This document shows, in pieces, positions 47,720 to 57,578 of a stretch of DNA of 64,000 nt. Positions within the stretch are counted from its first letter, which is position 1. Each line of letters begins with the position of its first letter. The position numbers were made by a program, and so were the translations under genes. The stretch comes from Sphingomonas sp. LM7. Its GTDB lineage: Bacteria; Pseudomonadota; Alphaproteobacteria; Sphingomonadales; Sphingomonadaceae. The stretch spans positions 2,294,001 to 2,358,000 of the forward strand of contig NZ_CP019511.1 in the NCBI RefSeq assembly GCF_002002925.1, given 5' to 3'. The notes beneath the pieces were generated by a model that saw only the letters and a program-made list of their open reading frames with translations, was not told where the DNA came from and did no database searches.

Positions 47720-49552
47720 TTGCGCGTTCAACTTCTCGTCGCCGTATCTGCAGTCGCGCTCCTTTCCGCTTGCGCGACCACGAAAGGCATCGACTCCCCC
47801 GCGGCGCCGCAGAGTGCACCGCCGCCAGCCGTAGCGCAGCAGGAGACATCCGCGGCGCTCCACGCACTGTTCAAGGAAAGCGACGAAGACAGCCTTCGCC
47901 GCAATCCGATCAACGCGCTGTTCCGCGGCGACATGCGTTATGCCGACCAGCTCGGCGACAATATCAGCGACGCCTATTTCAACGCCGAGCGCGCGGCGGG
48001 CGAGAAGGACCTTGCGGCGCTTGGCCGGATCGATCGCGCAACGCTATCGACCACCGATCAGCTCGCCTACGACATCTTCAAGTGGCAGACCGAGCTCGCG
48101 CTGCGCTCGTTGAGCGCCGAGATCTTGCCGCTCAACGTCGTCCGGCCGATCGACCATTTCACCGGCATCCATGTCTTCTACCCCGACCTCGCCTCCGGCC
48201 AGAGCGCCGCGCCATACAAGACGGTGAAAGACTATCTGGACAGCATCGCCCGCCACCATCGCTACGCCTGGTATATCGATGCGACGATCGGGCGCTTCCG
48301 CCAGGGAATGGCGGCAGGCGTCGTCCAGCCCAAACTGGTCGTCCGCAACGTCATCGACCAGCTCGACCGCCAACTGGCCGAAGGCGTCGAGGGATCGACG
48401 ATGTATGCCCCGCTCAAGGCATTCCCGGCCGACATTCCCTCCGCCGATCAGGCGCGGCTGCGCGCGGAGACGGCAGCCGTCCTCCGCGACGAGATCTTCC
48501 CGGCCTATCAGCGCCTGCGCGATTTCCTCTCCAAGGAATATCTGCCCGCTGCGCGTGAAGGCGTCGGCCTGGTCCACATGAAGGGCGGGCTCAAGCTCTA
48601 TTCCTATCTGATCGAGCAGAACACGACGCTGCCGCTCTCCGCCGATGACGTGCACAATCTCGGCCTCAGCGAAGTCGCGCGGATTCATCGCGAGATGGAG
48701 ACGATCAAGACCCAGACGGGCTTCAAGGGCACGCTGCCGGAGTTCTTCGAATTCCTGCGCACCGACGCCAAATTCCGACCGGCGAGCAAGATCGCGCTGC
48801 GCGACGAATATTACGCGATCGGCAAGCGTGTCGACGCCCGGGTCGGCGAGATCTTCTCGACCTTGCCCAAGACCCCGCTCGAGATCCGCCCGGTGCCCGA
48901 ATATCGGGAGAAGAACGATGCCGGCGGCTCGTACATGCAGGGCGCGCCCGATGGAACGCGGCCGGGTGTATTCTACTACAACACCTATGACCTGCCCTCG
49001 CGATCGACCTGGGGGCAGGAGACGCTGTACCTGCACGAAGGCGCGCCGGGCCATCATTTCCAGATCAGCCTGGCGCAGGAGAATGCGGCGCTCCCCAACT
49101 TCATGCGCTTCGGCGGTAACACTGCCTATGTCGAAGGCTGGGCGCTCTATGCTGAGACGCTGTGGGACGAGCTCGGCATGGAGACCGATCCCTATCAGCG
49201 CTTCGGCGGGCTCAACGACGAGATGCTGCGCGCGATGCGGCTGGTGGTGGACTCTGGCATCCACGCCAAGGGCTGGACCCGCGACCAGTCGATCAAATAC
49301 ATGCTCGACAACAGCTCGATGGGGAAGACCGACGCGACCAGCGAAGTCGAGCGCTACATCGCGATGCCGGGGCAGGCGCTCGCCTACAAGATCGGCCAGC
49401 TCAAGATCCTCGAACTGCGCGCCAAGGCCGAGAAGGCGCTGGGCGCCAGGTTCGATCTTAAGGAATTCCACGGACAGGTGCTGATGACCGGCGCGCTGCC
49501 GATGAACATCCTCGAGCAAAAGATCGAGCGCTGGATCGCATCCAAGGGCTGA
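47720..49552 (+). CDS. DUF885 family lipoprotein (putative peptidase)
   Basis: About 610 residues. The TTG at 47720 (LRVQLLVAVSAVALLSACATTK) is favoured because GGGAG lies seven bases upstream and it gives a clean lipobox LLSAC; a GTG at 47678 is the alternative. The body is DUF885: WGQETLYLHEGAPGHHFQISLAQEN contains HEGAPGHH, an HExxxH-like metal motif, and FGGNTAYVEGWALYAE follows. Related proteins are thought to be zinc-dependent carboxypeptidase-like, but activity is not established. Confidence 0.87.
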   Translation: MRVQLLVAVSAVALLSACATTKGIDSPAAPQSAPPPAVAQQETSAALHALFKESDEDSLRRNPINALFRGDMRYADQLGDNISDAYFNAERAAGEKDLAALGRIDRATLSTTDQLAYDIFKWQTELALRSLSAEILPLNVVRPIDHFTGIHVFYPDLASGQSAAPYKTVKDYLDSIARHHRYAWYIDATIGRFRQGMAAGVVQPKLVVRNVIDQLDRQLAEGVEGSTMYAPLKAFPADIPSADQARLRAETAAVLRDEIFPAYQRLRDFLSKEYLPAAREGVGLVHMKGGLKLYSYLIEQNTTLPLSADDVHNLGLSEVARIHREMETIKTQTGFKGTLPEFFEFLRTDAKFRPASKIALRDEYYAIGKRVDARVGEIFSTLPKTPLEIRPVPEYREKNDAGGSYMQGAPDGTRPGVFYYNTYDLPSRSTWGQETLYLHEGAPGHHFQISLAQENAALPNFMRFGGNTAYVEGWALYAETLWDELGMETDPYQRFGGLNDEMLRAMRLVVDSGIHAKGWTRDQSIKYMLDNSSMGKTDATSEVERYIAMPGQALAYKIGQLKILELRAKAEKALGARFDLKEFHGQVLMTGALPMNILEQKIERWIASKG

Positions 49553-49557
49553 TTGGC

Positions 49558-49595
49558 CCGATCGGGACGCACGCCAGACGCCGCGTCCCGATCGG
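49558..49595. terminator. Bidirectional hairpin between DUF885 and siderophore receptor genes
   Basis: CCGATCGGGACGC at 49558-49570 and GCGTCCCGATCGG at 49583-49595 form a perfect 13-base-pair stem with a 12-base loop, filling the 48-base gap between two convergent genes. Confidence 0.75.
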
Positions 49596-49600
49596 CGAAC

Positions 49601-51793
49601 TCAGAACCGGTAGGTCGCGCTCACGGTGAAGTTGCGCGGCGCGCCGTAGCGATACTGGCTGAACGTGCCCATCTGGCTGTAATAGGTCTCGTCGAACAGG
49701 TTCTCGACATTGGCCTGGAGCTGGACGTTCTGGGTCAGCGCATAGCGTGCCATCAGGTTCACCAGCGTGAAGCCGTCCTGCTCGAAGCGGAAGGCTGTGC
49801 CGGTGACGGGATTCGCGCCGTTGGTGAACGCCTCGCTGCGATAATTCACGCCGCCGCCGAAGGTAAGGCGATCGATCGTGTACGTGGTGAAGAGCTTCAG
49901 CAGGCGGCGTGGCTGCTCGGTGTTGGCGGCGACGCCGTCGCGGTCCTCGGCCTTGAACTGGCTATAGCCGAGATTGATGTTCCAGTCCGGCAGCGGCCGG
50001 CCGGTGACTTCAATCTCGAATCCCTCGCTGGTGACGCCCTGCGCCGCCCTATAGGGCTGGAAAGGTATGCCGCCGGGGATCGGGATCGGGCTGCCGTCGA
50101 TCTGACCGACATTGTCCTGCTTGATGCGGAACAGTGCGACCGAGGTCTGCAGCGCTTCGTTGAAGAAGGCGCTCTTGAGGCCGACCTCATAGGCCTTGCC
50201 GTCGAGCGGCGCGATCAGCTCGTTGGCGCGCGTGCGCAGGTTCTGCGGCTGGAAGATCTTGGTGTAGCTCGCATACAGACGGTGGTTCGATGTCACGTCG
50301 AGCAGCGCGCCGACATAGGGGATGAACTTGTCGTCGGCGCCATAGTCGCTGGTGCCCGTCCAGGCGAAGCCCTCCTGGTGCCAGCTTGCGAGACGGCCGC
50401 CCAGGATGACCTTGAGCGGATCGGCGACGTTCAGACGGACCGCGCCGTAATAGCCGGTCTGCTCGATCCGCTCCTGCTCGTTGCGGACCGCGGTGGTGCC
50501 GAACACCGGCTCGGGAAAGTCCGCGCCTTCGCGGCCGAGGACCGGGACGTTGGTGGCCCAGTTGTTCGGCCCGACGCCCCAGGCCGGATTGTTCTCCGTG
50601 TAGGGCGCCACGAAATTGTCAGTGTGGCGGTTGAGGATGCTGTGCAGTGCGCCGACCACGACCTCATGGTCGCGGCCAAAGACGTTGACGAGCCCCTTGA
50701 TCTGGCCGTCGAAGCTCTCCTGAACGCTGTCGCCCTTCGACTTGTACGGATTGCTGCTGGCGATCGTGCCGGTCGCGCGGTCGGCGGTGCCGTACATATA
50801 GAGCAACTGGGTGTCGCCGGTGTTCTTCAGGTGATTATAGTTGGCAGTGACGCTCCAGCGGTCACCGATCTCCTGCCGGACGGTGGCGAAGATGTTCTGG
50901 TTGGTGGAGTTCCAATAGGTCCATTCGGCCGCGGTGGTCTGCGAGCGCGCCAGATCGGTGGTGACCGTGCCATCGCTGTAGAAGGTCGGCAGCGCACCCC
51001 AGGTCGCACCCTTGGGCTTGGTGTCCTGATGGCTGATGCCCGCACGGACCAGCGTGGTCTCGGTCAAGTCGGCATCGACTACGCCGTAGAGCACCCACTT
51101 CTTGGTGTGCAACAGATCGGTGAAATTCTTGCCGTTTTCGTAGCGGCCGACAGCGCGGACGCGGAAGCGGCCGTTCGCGTCGAGTGCGCCGCCGATGTCG
51201 GCGGACACGCGATACGTGTCCCAGCTTCCGATGCTGGCATTGGCATAGCCGGTCCATTCGGTGGCGTCGGCATGCTTGCGAACGAGGTTGACCGAGGCCG
51301 AGGGATCGCCGGCGCCCGAGAGCAGGCCGGTCGCTCCGCGGACGATCTCGACGCGCTCGTAGATCGACATGTCGATGCTTGTCTCGCCATTCCCGCCGGC
51401 GAGCGTCCAGGCCGCGGGCACGCCATCGACCTGGGTGTTGCGGATCTCGAAACCGCGCGCGAAGAAGGTGTTGCGGACGTCGTCGACTTCGTTGACCGAG
51501 ACGCCGATGCCATTGTTGATCACATCGGCGACGCTGATCAGGTTCTGGTCGATGATGCGCTGCGCGGTGACGATGCTCACCGATTGCGGCGTCTCACGCG
51601 TGGTGAGGCCAAGCCCTGTCGCGGTGTCGATCTTGTCGGGCATCGTATAGCGGCCGCTGACGACGATCTCGTCCTGCGACGTCGCGTCCTCTTCGGCCGT
51701 CTGGGCGAAAGCAGGCGATGCCAGCGCGGCCAGTGCCACGCCGAGGCTGAGAGAAAGCTTCGATGTCAACTTGAGTCCCCGAATTCGAACCAT
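49601..51793 (-). CDS. TonB-dependent siderophore-type receptor
   Basis: 730 residues. Signal peptide ends SPAFAQ. The plug has QSVSIVTAQRIIDQNLISVADVINN and RVEIVRGATGLLSGAGDPSASVNLVRK, hallmark of the FpvA/FhuE-type siderophore family. The C-terminus ends RNFTVSATYRF. Imports ferric siderophores with TonB-ExbBD. No regulator or siderophore genes lie nearby. Confidence 0.94.
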   Translation of the reverse strand: MVRIRGLKLTSKLSLSLGVALAALASPAFAQTAEEDATSQDEIVVSGRYTMPDKIDTATGLGLTTRETPQSVSIVTAQRIIDQNLISVADVINNGIGVSVNEVDDVRNTFFARGFEIRNTQVDGVPAAWTLAGGNGETSIDMSIYERVEIVRGATGLLSGAGDPSASVNLVRKHADATEWTGYANASIGSWDTYRVSADIGGALDANGRFRVRAVGRYENGKNFTDLLHTKKWVLYGVVDADLTETTLVRAGISHQDTKPKGATWGALPTFYSDGTVTTDLARSQTTAAEWTYWNSTNQNIFATVRQEIGDRWSVTANYNHLKNTGDTQLLYMYGTADRATGTIASSNPYKSKGDSVQESFDGQIKGLVNVFGRDHEVVVGALHSILNRHTDNFVAPYTENNPAWGVGPNNWATNVPVLGREGADFPEPVFGTTAVRNEQERIEQTGYYGAVRLNVADPLKVILGGRLASWHQEGFAWTGTSDYGADDKFIPYVGALLDVTSNHRLYASYTKIFQPQNLRTRANELIAPLDGKAYEVGLKSAFFNEALQTSVALFRIKQDNVGQIDGSPIPIPGGIPFQPYRAAQGVTSEGFEIEVTGRPLPDWNINLGYSQFKAEDRDGVAANTEQPRRLLKLFTTYTIDRLTFGGGVNYRSEAFTNGANPVTGTAFRFEQDGFTLVNLMARYALTQNVQLQANVENLFDETYYSQMGTFSQYRYGAPRNFTVSATYRF

Positions 51794-51881
51794 GCCACGA
51801 TACGCGGCGTCGCGGGGCCAGTACTGCTATTAAGAACCGTTTGCAACTACGGCAGGAGGGGTGGACAATTTGTCCGACGCG

Positions 51882-53111
51882 TCAGCCGCGGGCGGCACGC
51901 CCCGCGCTCAGCCGTTCGGACAGGGTGCGCCAGTCGGCAAAGCCCCAATGGACAGGATCTTCCTCGCTTACGATATGGTCGCTGCCGCCCGAGCTCGTCA
52001 GGAAGATGTCCTCAAGCGTGAGCGGCACGCGTTCGAGCGCGCAGTGGAAGACGCGGACCTTGCTGCGCGTCTCCTTCGATCCATCGGGCAGCGCGATGCC
52101 GAGCCGGTTCGAGCGCATCCGCACCAGCACGCCGGTGGGAACGATGCCGATGCCGCGGAAGAACTTGAACAGCAGCTCGCGGTCGAAATGGCCTTCCCAG
52201 CCATACATCTCGGTGGCGGCCTTGAGCGGCGTCCAGCCTTGCTTGTACTGGCGGTCCGACGTGAGCGCATCATACACGTCGCAGATCGCGCCCATGCGCG
52301 CGGCGAGGCTGATCGCGTCGCCCTTCAACCCATAAGGATAACCGGTGCCGTCGATCTTCTCGTGATGGAGCAGACTGACGTCGAGCACTTCCTGAGTGAC
52401 GCCTCCGCCATTCTCCAGCATCGCATGGCCCTGTTCGGGATGCGTGCGGACCAGCGCGAACTCTTCTTCGCTCAGCCGGCCCGGCTTGTTCAATATTTCG
52501 TCGGGCACCGCCATCTTGCCGACATCGTGGAGCAGCCCGGCAAGTCCCATCGAGCGCACGACCGGCTCGTCGAGGCCGATCTGGCGCGCGAGATTGACCA
52601 TCAGCGCGCAGACCGAAACCGAGTGTAGATACGTATATTCGTCCTTCGACTTGAGCCGGGCCATGTCGATGAACATCGCGGGATTGCGGTCGACGGCGTC
52701 GGAAATGTCCTCGACCACCGGCATCACCGCTTCGGCATCGACCGGGTTGCCGAGCCGGGCGCCGTCGAACACGCCCTTCATCACGCGCTTGGAGCGGGCG
52801 ATCGTCTTGCGCGCGCGCTCGCGATCGGCCTTGGCGGCATCGGTGACGCTGGCGGTAGGGACCGCGACGATCGAGATGCGCTTGGGAGGGGTAATCGCCG
52901 CGGCGGTGGGCGGCGCGCTGTCGGCAGGTCCGATGCCGCGCTCCACGTCGATTACGACAGCAGCCACGTCACTCGCCAGCAAAGCGGCCAAGTCCTCAGG
53001 ACGTTCGAGCAGGAATCGCGTGCGCCAGAAAGGGTGGCTGAACCAAGAGCCTTCGAATCCCTGGATGTACATTCCCATCCTGCTCTGGCTGGGCGCTATC
53101 CGTCGCAGCAA
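51882..53111 (-). CDS. HD-GYP cyclic-di-GMP phosphodiesterase with DUF3391
   Basis: 409 residues. The DUF3391 N-terminus is RMGMYIQGFEGSWFSHPFWRTRFLL. The HD-GYP domain shows LLHDVGKMAVP (HD at about 195-196) and HHEKIDGTGYPYGL (GYP at 257-259). Predicted to hydrolyse c-di-GMP, lowering biofilm-type behaviour. Both catalytic motifs are intact. A C-terminal extension of about 100 residues is not recognised. Confidence 0.93.
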   Translation of the reverse strand: MLRRIAPSQSRMGMYIQGFEGSWFSHPFWRTRFLLERPEDLAALLASDVAAVVIDVERGIGPADSAPPTAAAITPPKRISIVAVPTASVTDAAKADRERARKTIARSKRVMKGVFDGARLGNPVDAEAVMPVVEDISDAVDRNPAMFIDMARLKSKDEYTYLHSVSVCALMVNLARQIGLDEPVVRSMGLAGLLHDVGKMAVPDEILNKPGRLSEEEFALVRTHPEQGHAMLENGGGVTQEVLDVSLLHHEKIDGTGYPYGLKGDAISLAARMGAICDVYDALTSDRQYKQGWTPLKAATEMYGWEGHFDRELLFKFFRGIGIVPTGVLVRMRSNRLGIALPDGSKETRSKVRVFHCALERVPLTLEDIFLTSSGGSDHIVSEEDPVHWGFADWRTLSERLSAGRAARG

Positions 53112-53284
53112 AGTCCGGTTCCTGGCACCATGTCTAGGGAGACCCTAACATAGGCTAAGTTACACAGGACTTAAGACGGTCGACTATTCATCAGGATCGT
53201 TACGCACGCGCTTCAATCCGCAGGTTTCTAGGGAATCTTGCAGGTTTCGGGCCGGGGGAATGCCAGAGCTCGGGGGGCTAGCCG

Positions 53285-53311
53285 CCGGGGCGACCGTTGC
53301 GGCCGCCCCGG
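53285..53311 (-). terminator. Hairpin after sugar kinase gene
   Basis: CCGGGGCG at 53285-53292 and CGCCCCGG at 53304-53311 form an eight-base-pair stem just past the stop of the kinase gene. No U-run, so a weak or Rho-assisted terminator. Confidence 0.45.
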
Positions 53312-53319
53312 TGCACCGA

Positions 53320-54318
53320 TCAGGCGGCCGAGTCGCGCGCCAGCTTGGCGAGGTCGGCTTCGGCGCGCGCGCCGTAATGCTGGATGATCTCTGCCGCGCA
53401 GATCGCGCCAAGGCGGAGCGATTCCTGCAGGCCCCGGCCCTGCGCCTGGCCGAACAGGAAGCCCGCCGCGAACATGTCGCCGGCACCGGTGGTGTCGACC
53501 AGCCTGGCGATCGGCTCCGCGGGGACTTCGACGCGCTCGGTGCCCTGGAGCGCCATCGCGCCTTTCTCGCTGCGGGTTACGACGAGCAGCGGCACCTTGC
53601 CATGGATGTGCGCGACGGCCGATTCGAAATCCTCGTGCGCGCAAAGCGCGAGCAGTTCGCTTTCATTGGCGAACAGGATGTCGATCAGCCCGTCTTCGAT
53701 CAGTTTGCGGAAATCGTCGCCATGGCGCGAGATGCAGAACACGTCGGACAGTGTGAAGGCGACCTTGCGGCCATTGGCGCGCGCGATCTCGATCGCCTTG
53801 CGCATCGCGGCGCGGGGCTCTTCGGGATCCCAGAGATAGCCTTCGAGATAGAGGATCGCGCCGTTGGCGATCACCGATTCGTCGAGCGCGGCGGCGGGCA
53901 GGAACTGCGACGCGCCGAGGAAGGTGTTCATCGTGCGCTGGCCGTCCGGCGTCACGAAGATCAGGCAGCGCGCAGTGGTCGGCTGGCCGGGGCGGACTTC
54001 CGTGGCGAAATCGACGCCGGCGGCGCGGATGTCGTGCGCAAAGACCGTGCCGAGCTGGTCGTCGGCGACCTGGCCGATGAACGCGGTCTTGCCGCCGAGT
54101 GCCGAAATGCCGGCGACGGTGTTCGCCGCCGAGCCGCCCGAGACTTCGCGGCCGGGGCCCATCTTGGCATAGAGCGCGTCGGCTTCCTCGGGTGAGAACA
54201 TCAGCTGCATCGAGCCCTTGGCGACACCGATTTCCTCGATGAAGCTGTCCTCGGCCTGGGCGAGAATATCGACGATCGCATTGCCGATGGCGACAACGTC
54301 ATAGGTGGGGCTGGTCAA
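53320..54318 (-). CDS. PfkB-family kinase, adenosine kinase-like
   Basis: 332 residues from a TTG at 54318 (LTSPTYDVVAIGNAIVDILAQ), with GGAG eight bases upstream; the longer open frame to 54417 lacks a start signal and is low-complexity. SGGSAANTVAGISALGGKTAFIGQV and the late VDTTGAGDMFAAGFL (catalytic Asp) are PfkB motifs. The long AIVD...GSMQLM opening fits bacterial adenosine/ribokinase types. Phosphorylates adenosine or a sugar; the substrate is uncertain. Confidence 0.88.
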   Translation of the reverse strand: MTSPTYDVVAIGNAIVDILAQAEDSFIEEIGVAKGSMQLMFSPEEADALYAKMGPGREVSGGSAANTVAGISALGGKTAFIGQVADDQLGTVFAHDIRAAGVDFATEVRPGQPTTARCLIFVTPDGQRTMNTFLGASQFLPAAALDESVIANGAILYLEGYLWDPEEPRAAMRKAIEIARANGRKVAFTLSDVFCISRHGDDFRKLIEDGLIDILFANESELLALCAHEDFESAVAHIHGKVPLLVVTRSEKGAMALQGTERVEVPAEPIARLVDTTGAGDMFAAGFLFGQAQGRGLQESLRLGAICAAEIIQHYGARAEADLAKLARDSAA

Positions 54319-54384
54319 GTTGCGGGCTCCGATGGGCGCGATAGGGTTGCGCGGACGCCCTAGTGACGGGCAAGGAATAGCGCA

Positions 54385-55077
54385 ATGATTCAGGGCTTCT
54401 TCCTTGCGCTCGGGCAATTGACCGATCGGCCGGTGCTGCTGGTCCTATTGAAGTCGCTGGCGGTGACGATGCTGGTCTTTGCCGGGCTCGGCTTCGCGCT
54501 GTGGCACATAATGGGCCGGCTCGGCGGTGCAGCGAGCGAATGGATGGGGTTCGGCAGCGACGCCGGGGCCTTTGCCGATGTCGCGACGCTGCTGCTGTTC
54601 CTGCTCGGCTGGTGGCTGCTGTTCCGCGCAGTCGCCGTGGCAGTGGTCGGCATCTTCGCCGACGACGTCGTCGCCGCGGTCGAGGCGAAGCATTATCCGG
54701 CAGCGCATGCCGCCGCGCGCAGCGTACCGCTCGGCCGATCGATCACGATGGGCGTCGGCTCGGCAGCGCGGACGATCGGGTTCAATCTGCTGCTCGCGCC
54801 GCTCTATCTGATGCTGCTGGTCACCGGGGTGGGAACCGCCGTCGCGTTCTTCGTCGTCAATGCTTGGCTGCTGGGCCGCGACCTTGGCGACATGGTCGCG
54901 GTGCGCCATATGCCCTATGCGCAGCTCGGGCAGTGGCGGCGGGGCACGCGGCTTCGCCGCTTCGCGCTCGGCGCAGCCGGCACCGGGCTGTTCGTGGTGC
55001 CGCTGCTCAATCTGGTGGCGCCGGTGCTCGGCGCGGCGATGGCGACGCACGCATTCCACCGCGGGAGAGACGCATGA
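54385..55077 (+). CDS. EI24/CysZ-like inner-membrane protein
   Basis: 230 residues. Helices at about 20-40, 55-80, 130-158 and 195-215. DVATLLLFLLGWWLLFRAVAVAVVGIFADDVVAAVE and FVVNAWLLGRDLGDMVAVRHM fit the EI24/CysZ fold (sulfate permease accessory in enterobacteria). The function in sphingomonads is not proved. The stop overlaps the downstream lipoprotein ATG. Confidence 0.8.
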   Translation: MIQGFFLALGQLTDRPVLLVLLKSLAVTMLVFAGLGFALWHIMGRLGGAASEWMGFGSDAGAFADVATLLLFLLGWWLLFRAVAVAVVGIFADDVVAAVEAKHYPAAHAAARSVPLGRSITMGVGSAARTIGFNLLLAPLYLMLLVTGVGTAVAFFVVNAWLLGRDLGDMVAVRHMPYAQLGQWRRGTRLRRFALGAAGTGLFVVPLLNLVAPVLGAAMATHAFHRGRDA

Positions 55078-55460
55078 GGTTCTGGGTTTTGGCGGGCGCG
55101 GTGGCGCTGGGCGGCTGCGGGGGCGAGATGATCCCCGAAGCGCGGCCGGCCGCCTATCTCCCCGTGCCCTCCGCCGCGCCCGGATCTGCGCCGGTGAGCG
55201 TTTCCGCGGTAAAGGGCCAGACCGCACCGCGGCTGATCGCGCAGTTCGGCACGCCGCAGCTCGACATGAGCGAAGGCCGCGCACGCAAGCTCCAATTCGC
55301 CGGACCGATCTGCGTGCTCGACACCTATCTTTATCCGCCGTCCAGCGGCCGCGGCGAGCCAGTGGTGACCTATCTCGACACTCGGCAGCGCGACGGCGGG
55401 CCTATCGACCAGGCGAGCTGCCTGGCGGCGCTAGCAGCACGGCGACCGGCGGGTCGGTGA
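55074..55460 (+). CDS. Small lipoprotein, unknown
   Basis: 128 residues. MRFWVLAGAVALGGCGGE has the lipobox ALGGC (Cys15). The mature part has IAQFGTPQLDMSEGRARKLQFAGPICVLDTYLYP, reminiscent of SmpA/BamE-like folds where a GTP..D..EG.A..W motif repeats, but the match is weak. The ATG overlaps the EI24-like gene stop (ATGA). Confidence 0.75.
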   Translation: MRFWVLAGAVALGGCGGEMIPEARPAAYLPVPSAAPGSAPVSVSAVKGQTAPRLIAQFGTPQLDMSEGRARKLQFAGPICVLDTYLYPPSSGRGEPVVTYLDTRQRDGGPIDQASCLAALAARRPAGR

Positions 55461-55481
55461 GGCAAGCGGGCTAAACCAAAT

Positions 55482-55569
55482 CCGTTCGTGCTGAGCCTGT
55501 CGAAGCACTGCTCTCCCTGTCCGTCGCAGGGAAGGAAGAACGGCCCTTCGACAAGCTTGCGGCGAACGG
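55482..55569. repeat. Paired REP-like element (direct plus inverted half)
   Basis: A forward half at 55482-55505 (CCGTTCGTGCTGAG...GTCGAAG) and an inverted half at 55546-55569 (CTTCGACAAG...CGAACGG) frame about 40 bases, giving a BIME-like hairpin just before the queG stop. Confidence 0.75.
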
Positions 55570-55571
55570 GC

Positions 55572-56621
55572 TTAAGCCTTTTCCAGCCGCTCCAATGCCC
55601 ACATCGCCGCCTCGCGGATCGTCTCGTCGGGATCACTCAGCAAGGCTCGCACCGGCGCGACCAGCGCCGAACTCGCGCTGTTGCCCGCGGCGATCAGGCA
55701 GTTGCGGACCATCCGGTCGCGGCCGATGCGCTTGATCGGCGATCCGGCGAACACTTCGCGAAACGCCGCATCGTCGAGCGCAAGAAGGTCGGCCAGCGCG
55801 GGCGCAGTCAGTTCCGCGCGCGGCGCGAAGGCGAGATTGGCCTGCGCCGCGGCGGCGAACTTGTTCCACGGGCAGACCGCCAGGCAATCGTCGCAGCCAT
55901 AGATACGATTGCCGATTCCTTCCCGGAACTCGTGCGGGATCGGGCCCTTGTGCTCGATCGTCAGGTACGAGATGCAGCGTCGCGCATCGAGGCGATAGGG
56001 CGCGGGGAAGGCTTGGGTAGGACACGCCGTCTGGCACGCGTCGCAGCTGCCGCAGGTGGTCACGCCGCGCGCATCCGGCGCGAGATCCAACGTGGTGTAG
56101 ATCGCGCCGAGGAACAGCCAGCTGCCATGCGTGCGGCTGACCAGATTGGTGTGCTTGCCCTGCCAGCCGAGCCCGGCCGCTTCCGACAGCGGCTTTTCCA
56201 TCACCGGCGCAGTATCGACGAACACCTTTACGTCGGCACCCGGCGCGGCGGCGACCAGCCAGCGCGCGAGTTCCTTCAGGCGGCGCTTGATGAGGTCGTG
56301 ATAATCGCCGCCCTGGGCATAGACCGAGATGCGGCCGACCTCGCCCTCCCCGGCCAGCGCCAGCGGGTCGCCGGCGGGCGCGTAGCTCATGCCGAGCGCG
56401 ATGATCGAGCGCACTTCAGGCCACAGTGCGGCCGGGCTCTCGCGGTGATGCGCGCGTTCCTCCATCCAGATCATCGAGCCGTGCGAGCCGTCGCGCAGCC
56501 ATTCATGCAGCCGCGCGCCCGCGGCCGGCGCCGCATCGGCGCGTGCGACGCCGCAGTCGGCGAAACCGATTTCGGCCGCTTTCGCCTTGATCCGTTCTTC
56601 CAATGGCTTGTCTTCGCGCAC
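55572..56621 (-). CDS. queG: Epoxyqueuosine reductase QueG
   Basis: 349 residues from a GTG. Corrinoid/Fe-S enzyme with two 4Fe-4S sites: [17 protein letters not shown] and [11 protein letters not shown], plus the [14 protein letters not shown]-terminal region. A HEAT-like tail ends [26 protein letters not shown]. Last step of queuosine synthesis in tRNA. Divergent from the ABC gene (about 39 bases). Confidence 0.95.
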   Translation of the reverse strand: MREDKPLEERIKAKAAEIGFADCGVARADAAPAAGARLHEWLRDGSHGSMIWMEERAHHRESPAALWPEVRSIIALGMSYAPAGDPLALAGEGEVGRISVYAQGGDYHDLIKRRLKELARWLVAAAPGADVKVFVDTAPVMEKPLSEAAGLGWQGKHTNLVSRTHGSWLFLGAIYTTLDLAPDARGVTTCGSCDACQTACPTQAFPAPYRLDARRCISYLTIEHKGPIPHEFREGIGNRIYGCDDCLAVCPWNKFAAAAQANLAFAPRAELTAPALADLLALDDAAFREVFAGSPIKRIGRDRMVRNCLIAAGNSASSALVAPVRALLSDPDETIREAAMWALERLEKA

Positions 56622-56660
56622 GCCGACCCGCTACCACGAAGCGCAACGGAGGACACCCAT

Positions 56661-57578
56661 TTGAGCACCAGCCTGGCCGTAAGCGCCACCGGCCTCGTCA
56701 AGCGTTTCGGCCAGCGGCGTGCGGTGGACGGCGTCAGCATCGCCGTGCCCAAGGGGCTGATCTACGGCGTGCTCGGCCCCAACGGCGCGGGCAAGACCAC
56801 GACGCTGCGCATGCTGCTGGGGATCATAGAGCCCGACGAAGGTGAACGCATGCTGCTTGGCCATGACGCGCCGCGCGATGCCAGCGACCGCGTAGGCTAT
56901 CTTCCCGAAGAGCGCGGCCTTTACCCCAACATGAAGTGCCGCGAGGCGATCGCGTTCATGGGCGCGCTGCGCGGACTGCCCTGGCGCATCGGCCGCAAGC
57001 GCGCAGGCGAACTGCTCGAACAGGCCGGACTCGGCCATGCTGCCGACGATAAGATCCGCAAGCTCTCCAAGGGCATGGCGCAGCTGGTCCAGTTGCTCGG
57101 CTCGGTGGTCCACGAACCCGAATTGCTCGTCCTCGACGAACCCTTTTCGGGGCTCGACCCGGTCAATCAGGAGCGGCTGGAGAAGCTGATCCGCGGCCAG
57201 CGCGATCGCGGCGCGACGATCCTGTTCTCGACGCATGTCATGGCGCATGCCGAGCGGCTGTGCGACCGGCTGTCGATCATCGCGGGCGGCGTGGTGAAGT
57301 TCGAAGGCACCGTCGACGAAGCGCGTGCGATGCTGCCGTTGAAAGCGCATTACACCCCGCACCACCATGCTGAGACCGCCGGCGCGCTGCTCCCCGCCGA
57401 TGCCGAGCGCGACAATGGCAGCTGGCGGTTCACCGTGCCGTCCGAAGGAATCGAGGGTCTGCTCGTACGGCTGATCGACGCGGGCTACGGGATCTCGGGG
57501 CTGTCGATCGAGCGGCCAGGGCTCCACGACGCGTTCGTCAAGATCGTCGGCCCCGAAGCGCTGGAGAATGCGGCATGA
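56661..57578 (+). CDS. ABC transporter ATP-binding protein (NatA-like)
   Basis: 305 residues from a TTG at 56661 (GGAGGA seven bases upstream; the frame is open far upstream opposite queG). Walker A GPNGAGKTTT, signature LSKGMAQLVQ, Walker B LLVLDEPFSGLD and the H-loop STHVMAHAE are complete. A C-terminal domain of 80 residues follows. Pairs with the permease next door, whose ATG overlaps its stop. Confidence 0.93.
   Translation: MSTSLAVSATGLVKRFGQRRAVDGVSIAVPKGLIYGVLGPNGAGKTTTLRMLLGIIEPDEGERMLLGHDAPRDASDRVGYLPEERGLYPNMKCREAIAFMGALRGLPWRIGRKRAGELLEQAGLGHAADDKIRKLSKGMAQLVQLLGSVVHEPELLVLDEPFSGLDPVNQERLEKLIRGQRDRGATILFSTHVMAHAERLCDRLSIIAGGVVKFEGTVDEARAMLPLKAHYTPHHHAETAGALLPADAERDNGSWRFTVPSEGIEGLLVRLIDAGYGISGLSIERPGLHDAFVKIVGPEALENAA

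Noticed and set aside
49553..52021. 822-codon plus-strand frame
   Set aside because: Antisense of the siderophore receptor, rich in Asp, Val and Arg with no fold-like pattern.
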